Below are positions 22,501-34,571 of a DNA stretch of 64,000 nucleotides, one piece after another. How positions within the stretch are numbered: the stretch's first letter is position 1; each line of letters opens with the position of its first letter. The notes under the pieces were generated by a model. That model was given only the letters and a program-made list of their open reading frames with translations, made no database searches and was not told the origin of the DNA. A program made the translations under genes and the position numbers. The stretch covers positions 24,989,501 to 25,053,500 of the forward strand of contig CM050446.2 of assembly GCA_027563935.2 (NCBI GenBank). The letters run 5' to 3'. Origin of the DNA: Costus lasius. Taxonomy: Eukaryota; Streptophyta; Magnoliopsida; Zingiberales; Costaceae.

Positions 22501-23595
22501 GGAGAGTCGACAGCTCAACTCGCCATAATGGTTGTTCCTCTATGGCATAGCCCTATCGCTAGGGTATTGTTGACAATAGGAACCCTTCGTCTCCAACATC
22601 ACCTAGGCATACCGCTGAACATAGTCCCATATGGTCGAGTATGCCTTAGTCATTTTGGGATGCCTCACGCAACCCACGACAAATTCCCCGAGGAGGAACT
22701 AATCATTGATCCTATTTTTGTTTTGAGCTCTCCTCACGAGAGCTTAAGAATCGGATCAAACCCCAAAAGGCTGTGTGCGGGCTGAGTCTGCCACCACAGC
22801 TTTGTATCTCAGGAGAGATATGTGATAAAGTCATGTGCTTGCTCCTCAGCAGGAACCTGAGTATTCTGGAAATACAATTCGAATATGCCATAGGAAGTTC
22901 TCAACTTTCTCAGCACAGTAAACCCCCAAAAAGGGTGCTAGCTCATGAGCACGCCGTCGCATGGCAGTTAGATGGCCACTCTTGGCCAGTGTTTCAGACA
23001 TGTTGTCGAACGACATTCCTCAAGCTACAATTGGCCTATCCTTAAAACGTGTCATTGCACTATAGTTATTTAGTCGCCATCGGTCGGTCTCTGGGATTCG
23101 TCATTGCACGACAATCCTATGGAGATATCAGCTAGTGTCCGGGACATATCGTTGTACAATTGTCCCTTGACCACCCTCAACTGCTCTCCAGGACAAGTCA
23201 TCTCATAACTGTCCTATGACATCAACGATTGATATCTGGGATACAATGTCGCACGACTATCCCCTAGGCACAATCGACTGCCCATTGGGACATGTCGTCG
23301 CACGACAGTCCCCATGGCCACCCCTAGCCTTGGTCAGTGCTGTAGAAGCTGCGGTAACGCGCTTCAGCTACGCAACCTCCATAACGAATGTCTTCACTAG
23401 GGAGATAAGAAAACTGAGCCGTGAGGCTCTAGTTGGACAAAACCAACTTTGTCGATATCTTTGGAGTGAAGCTCCCCCATATCCGATAGTCTCCACCAGC
23501 ATCTCAATGTTATGGACATTTGTGATCATCGTAATGATCACTACTGCCAATAGTTGTACAATGTCGGTGTACAAGTTGGAATGTACAGAGCATGG
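19531..23595 (-). pseudogene. pol: Degenerate gag-pol of element G
   Basis: Minus-strand remnants with many frameshifts. Reverse transcriptase start near 22465-22178 (PKYLPPRRGIDHKIE); catalytic YLDD near 21905; thumb and RNase H near 21840-21450 (FLGVVNFYQRFIKG, HTDASNQAIGG); integrase zinc region and core near 20893-20630 (YWPNMSANM, GLLQPLPIPE, VVDRFS); a further integrase piece at 20436-20200. Motif types fit a chromovirus-like Ty3/gypsy pol, but I cannot fix the lineage. Gag should lie at 22500-23595, where I recognise nothing. Confidence 0.75.
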
Positions 23596-23607
23596 GCTCT
23601 GATACCA
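23596..23607 (-). promoter_or_regulatory. Primer-binding site of G (initiator tRNA-Met)
   Basis: Plus strand GCTCTGATACCA, the exact complement of the classic TGGTATCAGAGC site, three bases inside the LTR at 23611. Confidence 0.9.
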
Positions 23608-23610
23608 GTC

Positions 23611-25045
23611 TGTCACGCCCAGAATTAGGGTAATAAAATTTTAACAAAATTGCAGTCGAGTCAACACTTGACTCGCTCCCAAACATGCCTACGCAGGGGC
23701 TAAGCGACCGAACCGCTGATCTGGACGCGACCAGCAGGAGCACGTCTTCGACACACTCCTCAGCCTATCCCGGACGACCACCTGTCTACTCGTCTCGACG
23801 AGTCATCGACCGCCACATGCCTACTAAGGACCGCTGCTCGCTCTCACACCAAAGTTCGCTTGGGAACATAACCCGGGACTCGAAGCCGGCGCAGCGCGCA
23901 TACGAGTCCGGTACACCGAAAAAGAAATAGAACCGCACGCAGGCGGTTGCACATACATGCGCTAAAGACGATGTCATGCAGGACACCAGGCACATGCCCT
24001 AACTCTGACCAGACCGTATGCAAGCGGTCGAACTCACCACTCGCCTAAAAGGGATGTCTCACAAACGTCTGACACAAACAATCCGGCAAACACCGGACAA
24101 CATCACACAAGGCCGGCGCACTTGATTGAAGTGCAGAGAGGGGCGAGGAAATGCCGACCAAGAAAGACAACTTGGCTGGGAGTGCGAGGTGCAAGGAGCC
24201 GGAGAGAGAAAGATGCCGGCCGAGGATAGTTGATCGACCGGGAACGGGAACCGCGTTCGGAACCTGCTAGAGGCATGTGCATAAAAATTGAGGTAGTAGG
24301 TCGGTAACCGAAGCTCGCCGGAGCACCGTCTGGCCGAGCCCGACCTTGCCGGAAACCAGGGAGGCGCAAACCCAACCACGGTCGTCGGACGCCATCCAAA
24401 CTAGGGGGCTAAACCCCACGCTTGCCGGATGCCACCAGGAAGAAGACTGGAGCCCCCAGTCACGCCGGACAAGCCCAACCTCGTCGGCCGACCACGATCT
24501 CATCGGAAACGATGAGATCTAGAAGGAATGCGGCGAGGGTGAAGCAAACAAGGTCGACGACCCTCGCCGACAAGTACCTACCCCCCGGACGGAGCTGGAG
24601 TGGGAGGAGGTAGGAACGTACCTCGGCGGACGTCCATCCGCCGGCTCCACCACCGGCGACACCGAAGAAATAAGAGGAGGAAGGAAGGGGGACGCCGCCC
24701 CGTAGCTCCGCCGCTTCCCATACCGCCTCATCCAACCCACCGAGAAGTCGCTGGAGATCGTCGCCGCCACCGGGCACCTCTCGCCGGAAGCCGCTCGACG
24801 ACGGAAGGGGAGATCGGGGGAGAAACCTGCCCCGCCACTTGTGTTTGACAAACGCATCGCGCGTGAGCAAGCAGGAGGGCACTGTAGCCCTAACACGTTT
24901 ACGCTTTTTCCAGCAGCTAAGTGGATCCGCACTCTGACCCATGATACTAGCCGCCCGACCCGTTAAGCCTTAGATTACTAAAACAGTTGTGGGCTTGGGC
25001 TAAGTTGGGCTTGGATCTGGGCCACGCCAGATCTAGCGTCTAACA
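23611..25045 (-). repeat. G 5' LTR (1435 bp)
   Basis: Plus strand TGTCACGCCC to CTAACA; on the element strand TGTTAGACGC to GGGCGTGACA. The ends resemble those of the solo LTR at 49837-50998. GC-rich; open frames in it are not genes. Confidence 0.88.
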
Positions 25046-25936
25046 CTATCCTATAACAAGGGTTAGTGCAAACAAGAATAAGCATAACTTAATAGCAAGT
25101 AACCCAACAATGTAAAGGGGATCACTCAAGAAGGTCAACATGTCAATCAAGTAATAGTTGCAATAAGTCATTTATGAACCATAGCATAATCTCCTTGAGT
25201 AATGAACTTGAAAAGAGTTTATAAGCAAAAATAACAATGTAATCTCTTGGATGAGAGAGTTGAACCATGAGAAGTCATTGATCATTATTGAGCATTGATA
25301 TCATTAGTAGATCATTATTGAGTATTCATATCATAGACATGGGGGAGACATATATAATTATGATTCTTCTACATCTAGAAGTGAACTCTTCATGAAGAGA
25401 GTAAACATAGGCTAGCTAGAGCATAATATGACTCTTTGTATATTTAGATAATAGGATTCAAGAGGTGACTCCCATAGATTTAAGAGGTGCCCATTTTTAT
25501 GATGTGACACTTTATACCATTTAGCACTTTCCTATATAGCTATGGTAGTAGGATTCAAGAGGTTCTTCTCCACCCAAAATATAACTACTAGCAAGTGAGC
25601 TCTCTGAAAGAAAAACACCAACAAAAATTGAGTCAGACTCAAAAGGGTGGCCCCCAACTTTTTTGGGATGTGGTACTTTGCTCTAAGTCCATCTGAATGC
25701 TTCTCATTTCGTTTCATACAAAATTCTCCCCCAAAATATAAGATTCATAAAGATTACAAACATAATATTTATCATTATATAACATAGATCATTGGATTAT
25801 ACACCTATGATTTTTAGGACATATGACTCATGGATACCCCCATATGATGCATTAGAGTACATGACATGAGGTTAGAATTAAGAAAATAAGGCATAGAAAT
25901 TAATCTTTATGTTTCAGGAAGGCTGATACAACTGTA

Positions 25937-26150
25937 AAAGAAAATACATTAGAGGGTGTAAAATAAAATATAACTATAAAAATATTATACACCCTAAGTT
26001 GTAAAATAAAATATGACTGTAAAATATAATATACCCTGGGTTGTAAATTAAAATATAACTGTAAAATATAATACAACACATGCTATAATATAAAATATGA
26101 TTTTAAAAGAAAATACACCCTAGGCAGTAAAATATAATACACCTTAAAAC
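25937..26150. repeat. Minisatellite, unit about 43 bp
   Basis: About five degenerate copies of a unit containing TGTAAAATAAAATATAACTG and TACACCCTA. Unit length varies; no coding content. Confidence 0.75.
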
Positions 26151-27329
26151 ACAAGAGATGGAATTCACTTGCTAGAATACATGACACTTACTATATTGAA
26201 AACTAGCCCAAATAGGGTCAGTATGGTATTTAAATCGAAGATCTCTAACTGTAGTTTCTAAAATAATAGATTTTGTAAGATTTGGATTTATAAATCGAGA
26301 GATATAAACGGTTGAATATAAAAAGGTTAAAATCCCTAATTCTTTCTAGAAGAAAGATTTCTTAAATCAAATTGTCCGCCCCGATCACCGTTCCTTATCA
26401 ACAATGCCCTGAAATTTTGAAACCACCAGAGTTCTGTTTAAGCATTCACATCCTCAACGTCAAGCTCTAAGTTCACATCGTCAAATGTCACCGGAAAAGC
26501 GATAGGATATTGTACAGTCTCCATCAACCACAATTGTGCACTCACCGCTTGATGCTGCCGCCACAGTTCCTTTCAATGCTGCTTGTGTCAACTCCAAGCC
26601 TGAGGTGCATATCAATGAATTCAGTCCAGTCTGAACTAGACCACTACCGTAACATCCAACCCATTACAACTTGACTTGAGACTGACTGCGAAGTTGTGAA
26701 TAAAATCCAAACCTAAGACTCACTAGAGTCTCACCTGATTTCAGTAATAAATCCGACCAGAGTAGATTTCAACTCGGATTCCAAATTTGATCAATTAATC
26801 TGTATTCGTTCTGATCCAACAACACATGGATTGATCCAACTAATCCATGCCCATTGCTCAACACTCAATGTATAAACATAGTGCTCAGCCTAGTTGCCCG
26901 TACCAGCCCAATTACTAGAGACCATACACTTGGCCCAGCTGCCAAGTTTGTTACTATAAAACTAGCCAAGTTTTTTACTATTCTCTGCCCAATTCTCTTG
27001 GCTCAGTTGCTCAGTGGCCCAAGGGCTTCAAGAACGACAACGAAAATAAAAAAGAAAAAGAGTAAAAAAAAAACAGAAAAGATAAAAAGAGAACAATAAT
27101 TTAACTCAATATAACAAGCTTGTTTTAAGGCTAGTATTTTTCTCAAAATTCCAACATGTCATATCAAATAAAAATAAGCCATTTCCAAGTCTAATATTTA
27201 TTCTCCATTTCCTATCGCAAATTAGATAAATATTTATGAGTCATTTTAATATTCATCAAATTATGGGAAAATTATTAACAAGCTATTATTCTCACATTTT
27301 AGTACTAAATTAAATAAATATTTACATAA

Positions 27330-27620
27330 AAAATATTTATTAAATAAATAAAAGATAAATATCCACAGAAAGAATATTTATTTAATGAATGAAAGATAAA
27401 TATTCAAAAAAAAAAATATTTATTGAATAAATAAAAAATAAATATTCACAGAAATAATATGTATCAAAGATGAAGTTACATAAATATTCAAAACAGAATA
27501 TTTACTAAAGACAAAATTAGATAACTATTCATATAAATAATACTTATCGAAAATAAAAATAGATAATACTTAGACAAATAATACTTATCGAATGATATAT
27601 GAAATCAAATAAATATTCAC
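27330..27620. repeat. AT-rich minisatellite, unit about 50 bp
   Basis: Repeated AGATAAATATTCA and AATATTTATT words in degenerate tandem units. Almost no G or C. Confidence 0.7.
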
Positions 27621-28497
27621 AAAGCTATTTTATGGTTGAATATTTATTCTTAATTATGAAATCAAATAAATATTTATAAACTATATGTAGGCTAAAATTT
27701 TAGGAGTAAGACATTTCTTGGCTAATGATAATTGTTCACATGTCTTCTAATATTTATAGACTATATTATGGCTGAATATTTATAAATTATTTTTTCTTCT
27801 AACCTTATGTTTCACTTTATATATATATATATAGTTACATTTAGGGTAATTAATAATAAATATTTATATTTATCGGACACTATAAACTGCAAAATAAATA
27901 TGAATTTAATACAATAACATCGTATATATCATATATATTTATACCAATTAACTTAATAATTTTTAGCCCTTTAAATGAGTAAAACTTTTGGTTGGAACCT
28001 AAAGAATAGATGTAGGTTTGGAAAGTTGAACCACTAGAAAATTTATCATTTATCTTTTTTTTTTATCAACAATTTAATATTATTTGCTCAAAATCTTATT
28101 TATCCTACTTATATCTTTTGTTGTAATCTACATCTTAAGTCTTTAAATAATAAAATATCATTTTTTTTCTATTGGTTTCCTACTAAATAGAAAATTGTAC
28201 AATTAATAAAAAAATATATTTTTGTATTTGAACTCTTATAAACATATAAAAATTAGTTTTTTTAAAAAAAAATATTTCATAGTTAAACTTTATAAAATAC
28301 GTTTATAATAATAAAAAAAGTAAAATATATATATATAATATATAAATCTACTTAATTTTTCGTTCATTTTATCATAATTAATTAATTAATTAATTAATAT
28401 TATAGGTCCAATGAAAATTAGGGTTCCTGTCCTTTCACCTTGACTTCTTTCAAAAGAAGGGTCCCTTCGTTTTAATTAAAAGAAGGATCCTCATCAC

Positions 28498-28544
28498 GCG
28501 AATCTCAAAGCAATGCTTTAAGGTAGAATTCAAATAATAAAATA

Positions 28545-28628
<84 letters not shown>

Positions 28629-29171
28629 TAAGTAGTAGAATTCAAGTAAATTTGGTAGAATTTGTGTACAATACGGTAGAATCCAGGCAAATAAAGTAGA
28701 ATTCAGATAAATTTTATAGAATTTATATATAATAAAGTAGAACCTAGGAAAATTTTATAGAATTTGTATACAATAAAATAGAATCTAGGTAAAATTCGTA
28801 GAATCTATAATACAATAAAGTAGAATTCATGCAAATTTTGTAAAATCTATCTACATTGCTTTGGATCTCTTTAGAGGGTGTATAAATAATTTAGGATAAT
28901 ATACTTATTAACAAATGTGAAAGTTTATAATTTTTTATTTTAAATTCTAGTTTATTATATACATATTCTATTTTATTGTATACATATTCTATGAAATTTG
29001 CCTTGATTCTATATTTTATTGTATACAGATTCTACTTTATTTGTTTAGATTCTAATTTATTGTATACAAATTCTATAAAATTTATTTGGATTCTACTTTA
29101 TTATATATATATATATATATATTTTATGGTGTTTGGATTCTACTTTATAAGAGCATTGCTTTGAGATTCGC
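28498..29171. mobile_element. Foldback (long inverted repeat) element upstream of the SAR1 pseudogene
   Basis: Perfect 20-bp terminal inverted repeats, GCGAATCTCAAAGCAATGCT at 28498-28517 and its complement at 29152-29171. Inside, both arms are built of the same degenerate unit (TAGAATTCAGG, AAATTTTGTAGAAT, GTATACAATAAAG) in opposite directions. The left arm runs to about 28860 and the right from about 28930. I see no target duplication. It ends ~157 bp before the SAR1 ATG. Confidence 0.8.
28546..28628. repeat. Compound microsatellite (TA)n-(AAT)n
   Basis: About 14 TA units followed by about 17 AAT/ATA units, inside the left arm of the foldback element. A shorter TA run lies in the right arm at 29100-29122. 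Confidence 0.95.
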
Positions 29172-29328
29172 AGTTCCTCCTTTTGATTGTAACAAAGGGC
29201 CTTTTTCTCAGGATTTTTCGTCAATTCCACTGTTAGATAGGAATCATCCAGCAGAATTCCGCCTGCATCCACTTTGATTCTACAGATCTGGTCGCTTTTT
29301 CCGTTGAATCGAACTCTCTCCGGCCCGG

Positions 29329-29457
29329 ATGTTCCTTATAGATTGGTCCTACGGGGTCCTCGCCTCCCTCGGCTTGTGGCAGAAGGAGGCAAAGATCTTG
29401 TTCTTGGGGTTGGATAACGCCGGAAAGACCACGCTGCTTCATATGCTCAAGGATGAG
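29329..29457 (+). pseudogene. SAR1: SAR1 exon 1
   Basis: 43 codons starting MFLIDW, the hydrophobic N-terminus Sar1 uses for membrane insertion, and including the P-loop GLDNAGKTT. Ends at KDE before a GT donor. The exon is undamaged by itself. It is preceded by ~157 bp of untranslated-type sequence after the foldback element. Confidence 0.9.
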
Positions 29458-29540
29458 GTCTGAACCGTCGTTGCTCTGATTCCCGCTTCAAAATTGGTGA
29501 TTAAATGCTTTGTGTTCTGGATTATTGGGTTCGAATGCAG

Positions 29541-29671
29541 AGGTTGGTTCAGCACCAGCCGACGGAGTACCCGACCTCTGAGAGCTGAGCTTCGGTAAGA
29601 TCAAGTTCAAAGCTTTTGACTTGGGAGGGTATCAGATGGTGCGGCGTGTTATGAAGGATTACTACGCGAAG
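29541..29671 (+). pseudogene. SAR1: SAR1 exon 2, frameshifted
   Basis: Begins after a GCAG acceptor. Encodes RLVQHQPTEYPTS, then a missing base near 29582 throws it into a TGA stop. The other frame resumes with GKIKFKAFDLGG, a G3-type switch II region, and KDYYAK. A GT donor follows at 29672. Confidence 0.88.
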
Positions 29672-30069
29672 GTGAATGACCTTTCCACAGTTTTGTTTTG
29701 TTTTGGATTGGAATCTATTCTTACTTCAGTAGAAGAATTGATTTGGTTCATTTGGCAGAGCTTTTTGCATGTTTCAATGACTTTAGTTCCTGGTATTATT
29801 GCTTTTCTCTCTTGAAATCACCTGGTCATTTTTGTTATCTTTATAGTTAATTTTATTTATCTCAGCAGAACTCTATTCTGTGTAAGTTCTCTGTGCAATC
29901 GGATGCTTTTATTTTGTTGATGTTTATCTTTTATATCTAAATCCGATACTTTTTATATGAGATCCATGGTTATCACAACCCTTGGATGAAGCATTTAGCT
30001 TTTGAGGCCCAAACAATATTTTGTTTTTGAAAATTGAGTCAACCCTAATGTTACTCAACAACTAGAATG

Positions 30070-30338
30070 TGTTAGTAACGAAATGCAGCGGCAGTACTTC
30101 GATAGAAGAAATGAATCACCAAGAATACTACATAAAGAGAAATCTCAAAATATTATTGTATTTTTGAAATAATGAATTACAATACATATTTAAAGAAAAA
30201 TAAATCTAATCTATTTAAGTAACTTATCTAACTAATATAGAGTAATCAACCTATATGGTAGCAAATAATTTAATATGATAAACTCTAATTAATATTAGAT
30301 AGATACGGTAACACATGGCGTGTTTACCAATTTCAACA
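30070..30338 (-). repeat. copia 3' LTR (269 bp)
   Basis: Plus strand TGTTAGTAAC to TTTCAACA; matches 37276-37538. Followed by the pyrimidine run CTCTCCC, the complement of the polypurine tract. Confidence 0.92.
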
Positions 30339-30345
30339 CTCTCCC

Positions 30346-31621
30346 TTAAACACGATATTTACAAACTTCCAGCATGTCTCTCAATTCTACAAAATGGTTA
30401 ATCTTCAGAGCTTTGGTAAAAATATCAACAACTTGATCCTGGGTCTTCACATAATTCAACTCCACTAGCTTGTTTACAAGACATTCTCGAACATAATGAA
30501 ATCTCGTGTCTATATGCTTGCTTCGTTCATGAAATAAAGGATTATTTGCTAGAACGATTGTAGACTTATTGTCTATGTTGATTTGAGTTGGAAGATTCGC
30601 TAACTTCCAAATCTGATTCTTTTCAATAGTTTTTATCTCCTCATCCATGATCTTCTTCTATCTCTTGTCTTTGGATGTTTCAATATGGTTAACAGGCTCT
30701 ATATCTCCAAATAAACAAATATATGTTACATCATCAATTCTCACTGTCTCATTATATATGTCAGCTAGACTTCTTGTGCGAAGATGTTGTCTACTTGTAC
30801 TTGCTTCAGATGAGCTAGGGTCATTGCGCGGTGGTGATGATGGTGGAGTACTTGCTTCAGGTGTATCTTCCTTTTCTTCTTCACTAGTAGAGAGGGGAAA
30901 TTCATGATCATTAGTCTCTACTTGCCAATCCTAGTTTGCTTCTTCATCTAAATCAACATCTCTGCTCACAAAGATCTTCTTTATAGTGGAATTATAGAGT
31001 TTATACCCTTTTGTCCTCGAATCATAGCCAACAAATATGCACTTCCTACTTTTATCATCTAACTTTGTACGATTGTTGTCAAGGATGTGTGCATACTCTG
31101 TACTCCCAAAAACTTTAAGATGTGAGACTGAAGGTTTTCTTCCACACCATGCTTCAAAGGGAGTTTTACGATTCACAGATTTAGTTTCACAACGATTTTG
31201 AATATACACAGCACAATCTACTGCAAGTACCCAAAATTCTTTGGGAATCTATTTTGTCTTTACCATACTTCTTGTCATATTCATGATTGTGCAATTCTTT
31301 CTTTTAGCTACTCCATTCTGCTGTGGTGATCCTGGAGTAGTTAAGAATCTTTGAATTCTTTCTCATCTACAATAGTTTTCAAATTCTCTTAAGGTAAATT
31401 CTCTTCCTCTATCTGATCTTATAGCTTGTATTCTACATCCCTTTTCTTTTTCAACAAGAGTCTTAAAATTCTTAAAAGTTTTGAATACTTTTGATTTCTC
31501 CTTAAAGAAGTATACCCATGTCATTCTACTAAAATCATCAATGAATTGGCTCACACACATCAGTGTGTATTAGTTGGAGAGGTCTTGAAGACCTTAATTC
31601 AGACTACTTTGGAAAGCTCTT
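30346..31621 (-). pseudogene. pol: copia integrase C-terminus and deleted RT/RNase H
   Basis: Integrase core part at 31621-31363 (HTDVC region, FIDDFSRMTWVYF, IRSDRGREFT) and C-terminal part at 31209-30931 (KTPFEAWCGRKP, KCIFVGYDSRTKGYKLY). Then comes MDEEIKTIEKNQIWKLANLP, the usual entry into reverse transcriptase, joined at once to NIDNKSTIVLANNP and HIDTRFHYVRE, the RNase H end. Roughly 250 residues of polymerase are gone. Stops and frameshifts also occur. Confidence 0.85.
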
Positions 31622-34566
31622 TGTTATAACGTATCTTAAAACTAACTTTGTATTTTAATTCTTGCATGACCTAGTTGTGATTAGCTGAAACTTATGGACC
31701 TTAGTGTAAAATCTTTTTTAAAACCCCTCATTCTCTTTTGCCGAGGGTTTCTTCCTTCTTTCCGTTTATTTTTTTTCTTCCGTGAGCGGCAGCGAGTTCT
31801 TCGTCTATTCTTGGGCGGCAGCGGGATCTCGCTCCTTTCACTTTGGTTTTGTCTTCGAAGGTGTGCAGCAGCAATTCCTTCTTCTCCATTCGAGATTTCT
31901 TCCATTCCTCTCCGAGCTTGATTTGGTGACGTCTCTACTTTGGATTTTACAGCAAGAGGCGTGCGTCGAAAATCCCTGGATCTTCTTTTGTTTTTGAATA
32001 TTGGAGATTAGGAAACGTCGGTGTATACTTTTCTTAGTTGATTTCATATTGGATTTCGTTCTTCTTTAGACAAATGCAGAAATCCACGTGATTTTGTTTA
32101 CTGCAATAATGGTCTTCTCCCTGTACATGTGAGTTTTGTTTCTTGGATAAGATATAACATAGGTTTGGATACTCTCTCGCATTCCGAATTAGTTATTTTT
32201 CCATTCAATTGATCTTTTAAGCTTTCGGAAAGCTGTATTTGTAAATGAATGAAATTGGGTTTATTGAGTTTCAAGATTTGAGAGGTATACTGTGAACTTA
32301 TATTTTCCTGATTTGTTCGATGATTAGCATTTTCTTTGTGGTCATTTTGTAAGGTTTTCCTAAAGAATCGATAAGGTATCTTCATTTTTCCTATGTTGAT
32401 ATTCATGTTATATTGTTCCAGATGGTAATAGTAGTTTCTTCTACATGTTGAGTTTATTTGTAAATGTGAAGTACCTCAATTGGTTCATCCTAGAAATGGA
32501 ATTTAATCTTCTGGAGAAAATAATGCATGGCTCATTTTGGAATTCTAATACTGTTTGCTGTCAATAACAGATGCATCCACGTCAAAAGTTTATATGCCTT
32601 ATTGCCTTTGTGGAACATTCCTAACTACTAAATCTTGATATATTATTTAAGTGCATGACAGACGATTTCAATTGCAATGTGTTTGACTATTTTCAAGTGT
32701 CTATTTGAATTATTTTTATTAATTTGTTTTTATTTCAAAGTCCGCCACCATAACTCTTCTTTTATCAATAACTTTTCTTTAGCATTATGCACCATGTATC
32801 CTATATTCTTTCCAAGTGGCTTTCCTACAGCAAGCATGAGGAACTATTAAATAGTTTTTCTTTTTGAGAATTCCTGCCATAACAATCAACTCATGTATCC
32901 AAGAATCACAACTTATCTTGGAAATTGTTTGTATTTAGAGCATTCACTACTATCTAAAATTTGAGGCAGCATGTGGACTAATGCATTTACTATTCTAAGT
33001 AAAACTGTATTCATCTGGGTTGATGGATGGAATTATTGAGAGTGGATTTATTATTTTATTCCCTCTTGCTTGAAATCAATTTGGATCCATTAAAGCTTTA
33101 CTTAAATAATCATTTATTTGTTGCAAATGTTGATAAAATTTGTACGTGGAAGACTTGTTGAGAGTTTTAGCCATGCTGATTTAATTTATGTGGATTAGGT
33201 GAATATATTGATTTGATTTTTGAATTTTGGTGCATTTTGTTAATCCATTTCGATTTCATATGTACTGTTTTGGGTGGAATCGGTTAATTAAGGTACATAA
33301 ATTAAATAATTTTAGTTTGATTTGATGCACGTATAATATTGGAACTAACTACCTACTGTTTAGAGTTGATCTCCCTTGCATTTATGCTTTCCTGTACAGT
33401 AAATTAATGTTATAGGAAAAGAATTTTGGGATTCAATTATTAGTGATAAAGAAGGAATGAAATGCATGCTTAACTTTGTTTTAAATAAATTAGTAAGGTA
33501 ATTTTAATTGCATGCACACAATAATCCCATTTCCTTGAAATAATTAGAAAAGAAGATAACTAAGGTTTGAGAAGTTAGGAGGTCGAAGACTGGAAACTCA
33601 AAGGCTTGATAAATATTTGACAAAGAGAAACAACCATTGAGGTAGGAATCTAACCTCTCTCCTTTCCTCACAGTATTTTAAGCTTATTTGAAATCTGTGG
33701 TACCTTATCGTTCAGTTCCTTTGATTATTGTTTCTTTACCATTGAATTCAATATCATTCATTTATGATCATTGTGATGGACATGGCATGGTTTGATATTT
33801 GCATTGGTTACTTTGTTGAAACATATATGATGATAGTGTAGTACTTTTGAGGATTGACTGATGTCGTGGCATTGATCGATCTTATGATACCACCGTGGAC
33901 TCTATAGTGCCGAGTGTGGATCGGCTATAGAGGTGCTAGCTAGAGGTCACCTGACGGGAAGTCATTAGACTAACCGGGGTCCTGGATGTTGGACGCAACA
34001 TCCCCCGAGCTGTCTATGGACAGTTGTTCCATCGGTTGAGCAACGATGGAAACACTCTAACAAAGAGTGTGGACTCGATTGTGAGGTTATTATGTGGTTA
34101 CGCTCTTGATTGTACACGACTATGATGATGTGATGTTTCCATATAGAATAGTGAAATTGTTTTTAATTACCTTTCCTTGTTACATGCATTTTGTGATTCC
34201 TACTTAGCTCTCCTTGCTAACCCCTTTGTTTTGCCTCCAGGTCCAGGTCCAGGTTCGGCTCAACCCCAAATTGAATAGCTAGTTAGAGACATGGGAGCCT
34301 CGGGGAGAATAAATAGTTAGAGTTTGATCTTTCTCATATTGTGATATTGCATTCTAGGCATTGTTTGCCAAACTTTGAGATTGACGAGAAATTGTAATAA
34401 GTATGCCTTGATTTGTTTTGATATAGATTGTGAGACTTGATGCATATGAAAACTTTTGTTGATAGATGTTATATCGTGGTGGTTGAATGTATATTTTGGT
34501 GATTGTGTTGGCTTGTATTCCTTAAACTCTTACGTCCCTAGTGAAGTCTTTCGCCGGGGCGTAACA
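31622..34566 (+). mobile_element. Solo LTR, Del/Tekay-like (2945 bp), inside the copia integrase
   Basis: Starts TGTTATAACG, ends GGGGCGTAACA, and is flanked by the exact duplication CTCTT at 31617-31621 and 34567-34571. It contains no coding region, primer site or second LTR, so it looks like the product of LTR-LTR recombination. Strand is assigned from TG..CA and the similarity of its 3' part to 1-80 (complement). The family call rests on length and layout. Confidence 0.8.
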
Positions 34567-34571
34567 CTCTT

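Larger units (their letters stand above)
8945..25045 (-). mobile_element. G: old Ty3/gypsy element (chromovirus-like), hosting E2
   Basis: Minus-strand element with 5' LTR 23611-25045, initiator-tRNA-Met primer site 23596-23607, degenerate pol in 19531-23595, a GGTGGGGGAGAA purine tract beside the 3' LTR, and a 3' LTR remnant 8945-10109. E2 occupies 10167-19525. The left end of the 3' LTR was cut by the Del/Tekay-like LTR and lies outside the window. Many frameshifts make it the oldest element of the stack. Confidence 0.8.
25046..28497. other. AT-rich spacer with minisatellites, no gene recognised
   Basis: No frame has recognisable coding content. Two AT-rich minisatellites are annotated separately. 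The part 25400-25740 has short repeated phrases (GGATTCAAGAGGT at 25449 and 25551) and may be an old retroelement fragment. A TTAA run lies at 28378-28400. Confidence 0.6.

Noticed and set aside
29621..29815. Short plus-strand frame as an independent gene
   Set aside because: Its first part is SAR1 exon 2 in the shifted frame and the rest is intron.
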